A DNA stretch of 64,000 nt, from contig NC_065577.1 of the NCBI RefSeq assembly GCF_937616625.2, positions 41,755,001 through 41,819,000 of the forward strand. Direction: 5' to 3'. A program made the position numbers and the translations under genes. The DNA is from Mercurialis annua (Eukaryota; Streptophyta; Magnoliopsida; Malpighiales; Euphorbiaceae). Positions 48,601 through 59,520 of the stretch are shown here, in pieces. The notes beneath the pieces were generated by a model that worked only from the letters and a program-made list of their open reading frames with translations, was not told where the DNA came from and made no database searches. Positions within the stretch are counted from its first letter, which is position 1, and the number at the start of each line of letters is the position of its first letter.

Positions 48601-51052
48601 CAACTACAACCCACTGATTGGCTGGATGCATGGAGCGCAAATGGTTGCTTTTAACATGCAGGTCTGGTGTGCTTAGATTAAGATTCATTTTATTTTTCTT
48701 AAACCAAAGAACCTAAAGCTAAAGGTGTGTCTTAAGCTAACAGTTCCTTGAATAAATAGTAAATCAGGTAATATTTTTGGCTAATTGAAAGGATTATTAA
48801 ATGTTGTTGTTATTGACACTTGCTGCGGAGAACATTTTGTGCGCAGTTTTTCTCCTTTTTAACTGATTGCTTAGCCTCTGCTGAATAGTGAAGACAAAAT
48901 TGTTCTTGACAGGGATATGGAAGATCACTTTGGTTGATGCAAGGTATGTTCAGAGCTAACGGGGGCTGTGGTTATGTAAAGAAACCGGATTTTCTAATTA
49001 AAGCTGGCCCATATGGTGATGTATTTGATCCTAGAGCTAAGTTGCCTGTGAAGACAAAATTAAAGGTAATTGCTTTATAGCCACACTGGCAGATTCTTTT
49101 GTATAGGAGTTGATATGTTAGGCCTTCTGCTCATTTACCTTATCATGTTCTATTGTTCATAATCTTTTTTTTATTAAATAGTAACATCAATGCTTATTGT
49201 TGGTGCTATACCTGAAAGCTATATGTTGCACGGAAACGGAAACTTTGGAGCAGAAAATACTGAAACGGGTAACTGCAAAACTATATTTTCTTATAAGTGA
49301 ATAAATATAAAGTTATCGAGTTTCTGAAGTGTTTCCAAAAATAGAAACGAAATGCCACAATGTAGGACTTGACACGTTTCCGTGCAACATAGTATGAAAG
49401 AAGTTCTTATTGCTACCCTTGAGCATAAAATGGCAAATAACTCTGATACCAATGTATTCTACTATGTTGTTCAGATTTACGCAGAAGAATATCTTGAGAG
49501 TTTATCCTAAAGGAACACGGATAACCTCCTCCAATCACAAGCCTCCTAATGGGTGGATGCATGGAGCTCAAATGATTGCATTCAATATGTAGGTTTTTTG
49601 CATGAAGCCCAGTGCTGTACAAATTACAATACATTATTCTTGCATGGCCTTCATCTATATCATACATTACGTTTCGGCATTTCGTTTCCATTTCCGAAAC
49701 TATTTCTGAAACTCGGGAACTTTATATTTATAATCTTTGCTTATAAAAAGTATTGTTCCGTTTTCCATTTCAGCATTTTTCGGTTTCAACATTTTTTGGT
49801 TTCTGCGTAATGTAGGCCTTGTAGGCCTTTATCTTCTAGCAATGGTCTTGTTCTGAAGATCTAAGCAACATTATCTAACACATTATTTAGCACGACACCT
49901 CGACCATTAGAAGTCTTTTGCTAATGTTGGAGTTTTTCGTTGAACAGGGATATGGTAAATCCCTTTGGTTGATGCATGGGAAAATTAGGGCTAATGGAGG
50001 GATATGGAAGAAACCTGATCTTCTCATGCAGAATGACCGGGAATTGTTCAAGACATTGAAGGTTAGTCCATAACTTCATCAGCTTGAAATTCCTTTTTAT
50101 TTGTCTAATACGCGTCCTCTGGATTCTTATATAGCGTCTCTGCCTATTAACAGGTGAAAGTATATTTAGGTGATGGATGGCGATTGGACTTTAGCCACAC
50201 TCACTTTGATGCTTACTCACCACCAGATTTTTATACTAAGGTTAGACTGATTCAAGTATTATGTTAATTTATTAGGAAAGTCTTGCAGCTTAGTTGCACA
50301 TCCGACAGGAACATGCAGTTGCATTGCATCAAAACATGTCAAGTACTATGTTTCGGCGTTTCATTTAATACATCATAAACTCTTCCAAAACTCTGATCTT
50401 TATATTATATTGTTTTGTCGTTTCTCATTTCAGTATTTTTGTATCAGTGCAATATACTATGTTGCGTAATGTACGAAAAGGGAAATGGAAACGCTGAAAT
50501 GTAAAACTCTTGAAACAAAATAGGATAAACCACCCTTTTTACAAGAATCGATCGGAAATGGAAACGAAACGCCAAAACATAAGGGTCGATAAATTTCTGA
50601 ACAACATAAAGACACATTGTAGATGAGATATAAGTTATGTGATTAGATTAGGATCTTGGGACCTATTAATGACCCAGTTCAATATGGTTTGTTGTTCTTG
50701 AAACATGTTTAGCTCATCACTCATTCAATTATCCATGGTAATATTGAATCCATTTCAGGTGTACATTGTTGGGGTACCGGCTGATTCTGCCAAGAGAAAA
50801 ACCAAAATAATCGAAGACAGCTGGGCTCCTGCTTGGAACGAAGAGTTTGAGTTCCCCTTAACAGTTCCTGAGCTAGCTTTGCTTAGGATTGAAGTACGAG
50901 AATACGACATGTCCGAAAAGGATGACTTTGGCGGTCAAACATGTTTGCCTGTATCGGAACTAAGACCAGGGATCCGATCAGTTCCTCTTCATGATAAAAA
51001 AGGAAAGAAGCTCAACAATGCAAGGCTTCTAATGAAATTCGAGTTTTTATAA
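45601..51052 (+). CDS. Recombinant phosphoinositide-specific phospholipase C (PLC-B), 589 aa if the duplicated exons are skipped
   Basis: Proposed exons: 45601-45921, 46949-47145, 47494-47629, 47704-47940, 48021-48247, 48544-48661, 48913-49065, 50154-50240, 50759-51052 (1770 nt, frame intact). Exons 1-7 (EF-hand-like region, X domain with [16 protein letters not shown] and LHGRT, linker, most of Y) are closest to PLC-C. Exons 8-9 (end of the Y-C2 linker and the C2 domain) are closest to PLC-A. Between them lie extra PLC-A-like exons 6 and 7 (49475-49592, 49948-50061), treated as pseudo-exons. The exon 7 donor and exon 8 acceptor are both phase 0, so joining across them is in frame. The biochemical role should be as for PLC-A. 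The linker reads TKRPKEY where both neighbours have TKPPKEY. Which splice form is made cannot be told from sequence. Confidence 0.85.
46001..46495. repeat. About 248-bp tandem duplication in PLC-B intron 1
   Basis: TTAGCTAAGC, GAAGAAGGCTTTT, ATTAAGGGTCT, AATATGAAGGACTTATTTGAAC and TTAGAAGGTTA recur in the same order from 46001 and again from 46249. The copies have diverged by substitutions and small indels. Confidence 0.85.
46633..46822. mobile_element. MITE subfamily A in PLC-B intron 1
   Basis: GTAGCACGGACACTGC and GAGTCCATGCTACTTAG bound 174 bp (46641-46814). Flanks ACCTATAT and ACCTGTAT match at 7 of 8. Confidence 0.8.
49219..49392. mobile_element. MITE subfamily B, duplicated together with the PLC segment
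   Basis: CTATATGTTGCACGGAAAC and GTTTCCGTGCAACATAG bound about 174 bp. It is in the same place, with the same flanking phrase, as the copy at 41681, so it was carried along by the duplication rather than inserted separately. Confidence 0.8.
49475..50061 (+). pseudogene. Redundant PLC-A-like exons 6 and 7 inside PLC-B
   Basis: Exon 6 copy 49475-49592: the reading matches PLC-A ([20 protein letters not shown]) but the last codon before the donor is TAG instead of CAG. Exon 7 copy 49948-50061: splice sites are kept, but 6-nt and 27-nt in-frame deletions remove part of the GGCGY segment and the NPKKTLSVI segment. Exon 6 copy could not follow exon 7 in frame. Exon 7 copy could be included in frame, which would double that segment of the Y domain. 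Confidence 0.85.
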
Positions 51053-54000
51053 AACAACATTCATTCGGAAGGATTTATTCAACGTGTCGCAGACATGAAT
51101 TATTTATTTAGAGACGCTTTTAAAATGTGTCGACAAAAGGCGTCAGGATAGACTTTTTCTTTCTTGTAGTGTTTGTAGAGTAAATACTACATGCAGTAAT
51201 ACACTAGTCTTTGTCCTTGCAGCATTGACAGGTTTTGCTCCAGATTAGGTGATTGCCATAAATTTTATGTAAAGAGGCATTGTAAGGTTTAGCTATAAAT
51301 GAGAGCTTTTTGGCGTCATTATTCGCGATTTATTTGGTTCGGCTGTTGTTACGATTGTGAATTATTGAACCTGTTAGACAAATTTTAATGGCTCATGTCG
51401 ATTTTAATGGCTCATGTCGTAAAATCAGTTGAAGGACTAAATTAATCTCTATAAAGTACATTTTAGTCATCCTTTCTAGTCTTAATTAGATCAAATATAA
51501 ATAAGAAATATAAAAATTTATTAACAATTTATAATATTTTTTAATAATTCAGTACATAAAAATATTTAAAATTAATTAATTATCAATAATTTAACCATGT
51601 ATTTTTTGTAATATCAATTATATTTAAATTAATTTAGACTAAAAATAAGTTGAACGGTTAAATTTACTTAATTTGTATCAATAAAGTCGATTTTATCATT
51701 CATTGTAGAAACTAATACTAAAAAGTTATTTTAAAGGACCTTTTGTAATAAAATAGAAATTCATTTCTTCATTTAAATATAATCAATTAATATTGAAAAA
51801 ATCATTTTTTTTAACTTATGAGTTTTTAACATTTTATTGATTAAAGTCACCAACAAAATATGAATTTGGTGTCCATATGATAATCTGAACTCATGACTGC
51901 CACCTAAGTTTTGTACACAAATATAATTACATTGATCAATGTTAATTAATTACTAGGATAATTACAATTACTGTATATTAGTGCTCTCTCATTTCCATTG
52001 AACATTATTAAGAAAAAACTCATTTATTGAATCAGAAGGTGGATGCCAGCCGAGAAGCTGCAATTATGCTGGATCAAATGATGCATCAAATAGTATTGCT
52101 GTCACCTAAAGTTGTAAAATAATTTATATATGGACCTACATTCATAAATTATACTCCTACTATGGTAAAGAAAAATAATAATCAAATGGTGGAGCAGTGA
52201 CGGAGCGAGAATTTCGATATTAAAAAAGGCAAATCGCAATATGCGTTACATGAAAGAGACAATTTTTAAAAATAAAGAGGGCTAAATCGTGAAATATAAA
52301 AATATTTGATACTAATCTTGACATTTTTAAAAAGTTGAAGGGGGATATGGCCATTCTATGCCCCTCTCTCCTTCCATCAATATACAGTATTGCAACGATA
52401 TTGTGATCGACAATGAAAAAGTTCTGACCATTTGAACATTCCGACATTTGGAGCAATTGTTTTCTTCAAATTTGACTATATATTGCCATTAAAAACTATG
52501 GAGTTTGAATTCTACGGTCATATATCGTTCTCGTTGATGGATTTAACGATGAATAATGTATTAATAATATTGTAAAGAAAATAAAAATTCATATTAGTAT
52601 AAATAATAAAAAAACGTATATAAACCCAAAAAATTATTTATAAAAGAGAAAAGCCTTAGTATTCATGCAATTATTTATAAATAGATAAATAAATTTAAGA
52701 TATAATTATTCATTTGTCTTCATTAAAGTTCAATGGAATAAACTTTAATAAATAAACAAGGAAGTTTAAAGTCAAGGAAATCATGAATATTATTAATTTA
52801 AGTTACGCATATACTATGCTTCATATTTTGGTATTCACTTTAATTTTTTAATAGAAAACCAATAAATGAAAAAGAAAGCTCCAAATCATTCCAACTTCAA
52901 CATGAAACAACATTTTTGTGAAATTTCAAACGTAATACGAAAATAAAACATTTTAAAAATGAGCCACGTGTATCACATCCAATCATATGCATGTTTTTAT
53001 ATATAAAAAAAAGAGTCAAAAAATTCACCACAAAATTAATTGACTTTGGACGTATTCTTCATATTCTAATGTTACTATATATGTGATGATCTTTGATGTA
53101 ATATGTAATATTATATAGATATTGTCTTATCTTGCATGTAATTGAAAATAATTAGTCAAATATGTGTCTTTAATTAATAATATGACCCCCTCAGTCTCAA
53201 ATATAGCTGATTTTCATATTTTAAATAAAATATATATTTAAATAATTGGCTTGAATCGATGAGCTATAACTCAAATGATATAAGCGCTTGACAACAAACT
53301 CTTAGGTTGTGATTTCGATTTCTTCCATAAGCGCTCACCCTTCTCAATTATCAATAAACAATAATTTATTTTGACAGAATTTTATTTTTTAGAAAATTAT
53401 AAAATATAATTTTCATGTAAGTATAACATTTAATATTCAATTTTTGCTATTTATGATAATAAATTAAAATCGGATTAGAATTCTCTCAAGTTTAAATGAA
53501 CTTGAATAATCATATTTATTAAATTCATATTGTTCATTATTAAATGGACGCTGTAGATAAAAAAAATATAATTTTAATTAAATTAATTTACATAATTTAT
53601 TTTATAATAAACGGTATATATCGTGAACTTGACTATGTCAAGTTCATTTGAATCGTAAAAGAATTCTAATCCTATTTCTATCACTTAAGCAAACAATTAT
53701 TTAACTTTTTATAATAAATAGTCCAAAAATAAACAAATGTAGAGATTTGCATTAATTACACAAACTAATAGTCATAGATCTTATCTAAAATTAATTTCCA
53801 ATAACTCACGCCTAGGTGTCCTTTTGTCTGTCCCCACCCAATAATTCACAAAGCAGAAGCTGGTCCCACACGACTTCTACACGGTCCACCTCATTTCTTT
53901 CTTTTTTGTCTTCTTACAAATTTAAATTTAGCAAAAAGGACAACCCGACCCTCAAATTTTTACCTATAGATTTAAATAAGTCACATTTGACAATTTTCAA

Positions 54001-54990
54001 TCAGTTAATCCCAATATTTATATCTCAATATTAAATAATTTATTTTGGACTTTTTATTGAGTTATTTACAAAATTGTCCTAAAAGATCACTTAATTATCA
54101 TAAATAAATCTTAAGTCAAAACAGTTTCCATTTTATCTAAAAATTAATTTTTTCACATTTTACGTACTTATTTTTTACGATAAAAATATGTTTTCGTATA
54201 TATTTAATACCTAAAAAATCTATTATTGATACATTTTTTGTATGGTATATATAAAAGCGAAAACTTTTTAGTATGGGTGTGCAATTAGTTTGAATCGAAC
54301 CGAACCAAATTTTTGTTGTTTTGAAAACCAAAATTTTAGCAAAAAATATTTTTTTCCAAACCGACCAAACCAAACTGGTTAGTTCGGTCGGATTTTCAGT
54401 TCAATTTACATGGAAAACTGACTGAAATTTTCTTATGCTCAAAACCGAACTGAACCGACCAACCAAAATTTCTTTACAATCTTAAACCAAACTGAATTTG
54501 TCGGTTCAATTTGGTTTTTTAGTCTCTGTTTGTTTTTTCACATTCCTACTTTTTATGTATTTTTAATTGTTTTGGATACTAAATAAAAACTTTTTAAAAC
54601 TATGTATTTTCGAACTTTTTACTCTTTTTTTATATTTCTGTAATTTTTCTTTTTTTATTCCGTTAGATCCCAAATTCTCTTAACTAAAATTTAGTAACCC
54701 CTAATTTGTATACTTCAAAAGTATGACTTATTTAATCCGAAAACACAAATTTTAGGATTTAATTGACTAAAAAAATTAAAATTAATTTATTTGCTTCCGA
54801 GACATAAATTAAAGGGCCGAATTGACCCTTTTTCCAAATTAACTTCCCCAACCGAAAATTAAAATCTTCCATCTTCTTGTTTCCGTCATCATCTTTTCAT
54901 CTTCATCAATAAAACAACCAAACCAAATCCTCCACACAATACCCTAACTTCTCTCTCTAAAATCAGCTCATTTCCCACTCTCTCTCTAAA
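51053..54990. other. Intergenic DNA between PLC-B and PLC-C
   Basis: The PLC-B 3' UTR probably extends to about 51290. A fragment beginning GCAGTGACGGAGCGAGAATTT (52195-52390) resembles one end of a common plant repeat with GTGACGGAGC termini. A plus-strand SINE lies at 53255. A CGGTT-rich repeat with GGGTGTGCAATTAG on the left spans about 54275-54550. The CT-rich leader of PLC-C lies just before its start. No gene is supported. Confidence 0.5.
53255..53350 (+). mobile_element. SINE family 1 copy, plus strand
   Basis: GATGAGCTATAACTCAAATG is the tRNA-like head; AAGCGCTTGACAAC, TGTGATTTCGATTTCTTCC (box B-like), TAAGCGCTCACC and TCAATTATCAATAAA follow in the family order. Confidence 0.55.
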
Positions 54991-57900
54991 ATGTCAAAGC
55001 AAACCTACAGTGTCTGCTTCTGCTTCAGAAGAAGGTTCAAATTAGCAGTGGCAGAGGCACCAGAAGAGATTAAATCTTTGTTCAATCAATACTCTGATAA
55101 TCATGGCATTATGTCCGTTGAAAATCTTCAGAGATTTCTTGTTGAGATTCAAAAACAAGATAATGCTACCGTTGATGATGCTCAAGCTGTTTTGAATAGT
55201 CTTCATGAGCTTAAAATTTTGAATATTTTTCACCGCAAAGGGCTTCATCTTGAGGCTTTTTTTAAGTATTTGTTTGGTGATATTAATCCTCCCATTGATT
55301 TTAAACGTGGGGTAAGTTCTTTTTGTTGTAAAGATTGAGTCTTTGATGGTTTTTGTGAATTGGGTTTGTGTTTGTTAATTGCTTTTGGGTTAGATAGAGT
55401 TTTTTAGTAGCACGGACACGGACACGGAAAACGGGATACTTAGATATAGACACACGGAAACGGGACACTTTGATACAGACATGGGAAAACGGGGTTATTT
55501 TAAGGTTTTCTATATAAACAATGAAGTTTCTGTCCGAAAAGTCAAGTATCCGAAATGTTTATGAAACAGGGCACATTGATTGAATGATGTTTTTTTTCTT
55601 TTTTAAATTTTGGGGTTTAGGGTTGTTTTTGTTTGTTTTCTTTATTTATCTGTTTTGCTGAAATAGGAATGAAATTCAAGAACTTAAGATTGTGTAATGT
55701 GTAGTATTGTGCAAGAATTTTAGCAACTTGAAGTTATAGATTTTTGATTGTTTCTTTTTTTAGTTTAATGAGTGGTATTCAACTGCATTGATTGTTCTTT
55801 TGTACAAATTTGTATATTCGAATACTAATTACTCAACCAGCAAGTGTTTCATCAGCTGGTATGATTTGTTCTAGTTTAATCATAGATCTTGAGCTCTAAT
55901 CATAAGAATGCTGCAGCATTGAAACTTAGTAGAGTGAGCTATGAGGCTGATGTGGTGCTGCTGGCTCAAACCGATATGGTGATCGGATATGAATGATTAA
56001 GTTAAAAATAATATTCATTACTTCATGAGGATTATTTTAAAAATGCAAGTTTTTATGTCTTTTAGACATGTTTCGTTATTTAACAGTTGGATTTATCAGT
56101 CAATATGGTGGCAGTTTTTGTTTTCTTACATGATTCTGTGTTCCTTATTTGTTTGATTATTCGGGTGTGGTTTTTTTGGATTTCAGGTCCAACATGATAT
56201 GACTTGCCCACTGTCCCATTATTTCATATATACTGGACATAATTCATATTTAACTGGGAATCAACTCAGCAGCGACTGCAGCGACGTTCCCATCATACAA
56301 GCACTGCACAAAGGTGTGAGAGTAATTGAATTGGATATATGGCCCAACTCCACAAAAGACAATGTGGATGTTCTGCATGGCGGGTATGAAACTGTTGTTC
56401 AAATTGGTACATAGAAAGTTCAATGTAGAAATGACGAAAAACTTGTACATTGATTTGACAAATTATTTCTGTATTATAGGAAACTAGAACTTTCGTGAAC
56501 TTGAAAAGAATTTTAATCATGCATACATTGTCCTTAAACTAGTTTTTCTATTTTCTTGATATAGGACACTTACAACTCCTGTAGAACTAATTAAATGTTT
56601 GAGATCCATCAAGGAGCATGCCTTTACTGCATCAGATTATCCGGTTGTTATAACTCTTGAAGATCATCTTACTCCAGATCTTCAGGCAAAAGTGGCTGAG
56701 GTGAGTTAATCTCTATTTCATAGGGATTTGAAGCTCTTATAGTCTCGTGATTGTTTTTCTTCGATTCATCTAGATGATCACTCAAACATTTGGAGACATC
56801 CTGTTTACTCCTGGATCAGAAAGCTTAAAGGAATTTCCTTCTCCAGAATCCTTGAAGAAACGAATTATGATATCTACCAAACCTCCAAAAGAATACCTTG
56901 AAGCCAAACAAATAAAGGAGAGGGAGGGTGGTGATTCACAGAGTGGGAAGGGCGGATCCGATGAAGAAGCTTGGGGGAAAGAAATTCCCAACCTTAAAGG
57001 CAAATTCAAAAGCGATGAAAAGGTGCACGGACATGATGATTTAGTTATAGCAATCTAAATATTCGTATTCTGCTTCCTGACTGTCATTTTTCTTGCAGAA
57101 TGAATTGGATGAAGATAAAAGCGATGAGGAAGATGCTCCCGATGGAGACAATAAGTCACAACAACATATAGCACCGGAATATAAGCATTTGATAGCTATT
57201 CATGCTGGCAAACCTAAAGGTGGAATAGAAGAGTGTCTGAAAGTGGACCCTAATAAAGTAAGACGTCTTAGCTTAAGTGAACCACAGCTTGAAAAGACTG
57301 CAGAAACTCATGCAACACAAATTGTCAGGTGCGGACAGTTTCTATAAGATTTGTTTCAAGATGCCTTTATCTTTCCAAGATTTCTAAATGTGATCAATGC
57401 TATTTTTTTGTTATAGTTTCATGGTTGAAAGGGGTTTTATTGGTGGAGTTTGAACTTCTTGGCTGGCTTAAACTGTTATGTTTTATGCAATCCCATGAGA
57501 TGTCTGTAATTGGATTGATTACAGAATCAATTTGAAGCATTCTGATTGGTTTCTTTCTGTTTAGATTTACCCAGCGAAATATACTCAGAGTATACCCAAA
57601 GGGTATTCGTGTAAACTCGTCCAACTACAACCCACTGATTGGCTGGATGCATGGAGCTCAAATGGTTGCTTTTAACATGCAGGTATGGTATGCTTAATTT
57701 CATCTCTAGATTAACCTAAAGCTAAAGGCGTGTCTTAAGCTAAAAGTTCCGTAGGTAAATGATAAATCATGTAATGTTTTTGACTACTGTGTTTCAGCCT
57801 TGGAATAAGTCAGAAGAGAGTAATGAAAGTTGTATAATTTGTTGTTGTTATTGACACTTGTTGCGCAGAGTATTTTGTGCGCATTCTTTTCCTTTTTAAT

Positions 57901-59047
57901 TGTCTACTTAGCATCAGCTGAATAGTGAAGACAAATTGTTCTTGACAGGGATATGGAAGATCACTTTGGTTGATGCAAGGTATGTTCAGAGCTAATGGTG
58001 GTTGTGGTTATGTGAAGAAACCAGATCTTTTATTGAAAGCTGGGCCACATGGTGAGGTATTTGATCCTAGAGCTAAGTTGCCTGTGAAGATAACATTAAA
58101 GGTGATTGCTTTATAGCCGCAGTGGCTGATTCTTGTACTTGAATTGATATTTGAGGCCTTCTGCTCATTTACTCTTATCATTTTCTATTGTTCATTTTTC
58201 TATTGTATTGAAGAATAACATTAATCTTCTTGTTTTTCCGAAGATTAAAGTATACATGGGTGAAGGATGGTACTACGACTTCCATCGTACTCATTTTGAT
58301 GCATATTCCCCTCCGGATTTTTATGCAAGAGTAAGTTGAATGTTTTCTTTCCATTATTAATAGTTTCTGAGCTATTATGAACAATCGAGACGTTAGTTTG
58401 TTGCTTCGGTTCAGTTCAGTTCATAGTGATTATTATAATTCTCTTTTTGGTTTTATGGTTTGTTTTTGGACGTAAAAATATTCAGTTAAGTCTTAGTACA
58501 AACCGAACAAAAAAACCAACTGAACCGTTTGATTCGGTTTCGAAAAGTCAAATATTCAGTTCGGTTCACTTTGAAAAATGAACGCCCTCCTACTTGTTAT
58601 ATCAGGGGGTCGTTATTCTTATATTCCAGCTAGGCAGTTTATTCTGTACTCATCTGTAGCATGTTTTCCTCTTCCGCTCACTTGATTGGATACTTCCTTC
58701 ATCCAACTTATGGAAATAATCGATAACCATTCGGATATAATGTTTCTTTGCAGGTAGGAATTGCCGGAGTCCCTGCAGATACTGTAATGAAGAAGACTAA
58801 AACACTGGAGGACAATTGGATACCTGTGTGGAACGAAGAATTCGAGTTCCCATTAACTGTTCCAGAATTGGCGTTACTTCGAGTCGAGGTACATGAGTAC
58901 GATATGTCTGAAAAGGATGATTTCGGAGGGCAAACATGCCTTCCCGTGTCGGAATTACGACGGGGAATCCGAGCAATCCCACTCCATGACCGTAAAGGAG
59001 TTAAATATAACAACGTAAAGCTCCTCGTTAAATTCGATTTTGTTTGA
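54991..59047 (+). CDS. PLC2: Phosphoinositide-specific phospholipase C, PLC2-like (PLC-C), 594 aa
   Basis: Nine exons: 54991-55311, 56187-56383, 56565-56700, 56774-57022, 57099-57328, 57565-57682, 57949-58101, 58244-58330, 58754-59047 (1785 nt). Same domain order as the other two: EF-hand-like region, X ([16 protein letters not shown]), acidic linker ([14 protein letters not shown]), Y ([30 protein letters not shown]) and C2 ([35 protein letters not shown]). It is the closest of the three to Arabidopsis PLC2, the main plasma-membrane enzyme. The second catalytic segment reads LHGG across the exon 2/3 junction, where the other two copies read LHGR. The start is the only Met giving the [13 protein letters not shown]-terminus shared with PLC-B. 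Confidence 0.93.
55405..55590. mobile_element. MITE subfamily A in PLC-C intron 1, right end lost
   Basis: It starts TAGTAGCACGGACACGG and keeps the interior (AACGGGACACTTTG, GTCCGAAA, TTGATTGAATGA). It stops where GTGTCCGTGC would be expected, replaced by a T-run. Confidence 0.7.
58395..58600. repeat. CGGTTCAGTT-rich repeat in PLC-C intron 8
   Basis: CTTCGGTTCAGTTCAGTTC on the left and CAGTTCGGTTCAC near the right recall the repeats at 27608 and 54275. The boundaries are vague. Confidence 0.35.
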
Positions 59048-59520
59048 GACTGTTAATGGTTTATTTATGAAGCTTCTTGAAAGTATTTGATGTTGTAAGC
59101 TAGTGTGCTGTTTTTTTAATTCACATTTTGCTGTGTAACATAATAATGTCTGGCCTGCTTGTTTTGGGAATTCACAGTATAGTCTCTGTTGTAAAAGTGA
59201 TTATCAATTATACATTGTAATTATGAAGCTCTGTTTTCGTTCACTTTTATTTCCGTCAACGATTTCGACCCTTATATTTGAAAACTAATGTACCCACAAG
59301 TCATTTGACTCCGTTGACTAACGCTAAAAATGAATGAAAGGATTGACATAAATAAAAGGCCAAATTGTTAACGATTTTCGAACAGAAGAGATTAAAATGT
59401 GAATTACGACGCTGAAAATAAAAATGACAAGTGACGCTGGCAAAGAAGCCTTATCTATCTAAAACTTAGTTTTCTTACAACAAACTCTCCAGAAAAACCA
59501 GACAACACTTCTGTTAGACA
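59048..59520. other. PLC-C 3' region and PPR upstream region
   Basis: A foldback-like stretch at about 59190-59430 (TTATCAATTATACATTG ... AAAATGTGAATTACGA, with CCGTTGACTAACG inside) resembles the long-TIR MITEs near 8.1-9.0 kb. The PPR promoter must lie within this short region. Confidence 0.4.

Larger units (their letters stand above)
49190..51300 (+). repeat. Segmental duplication, copy fused into PLC-B
   Basis: It is homologous to 41640-43860. The left junction is between 49066 and about 49195, inside what was intron 7 of the recipient gene. The match to PLC-A intron 5 starts around TTGGTGCTATA. The 3' UTR is also PLC-A-like (CACTAGTCTTTGT, GGTTTTGCTC). Confidence 0.88.

Noticed and set aside
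49410..51052. A separate fourth PLC gene downstream of PLC-B
   Set aside because: It has no X domain, first exons or own promoter; exon 6 ends in a stop. A fused PLC-B explains it better.
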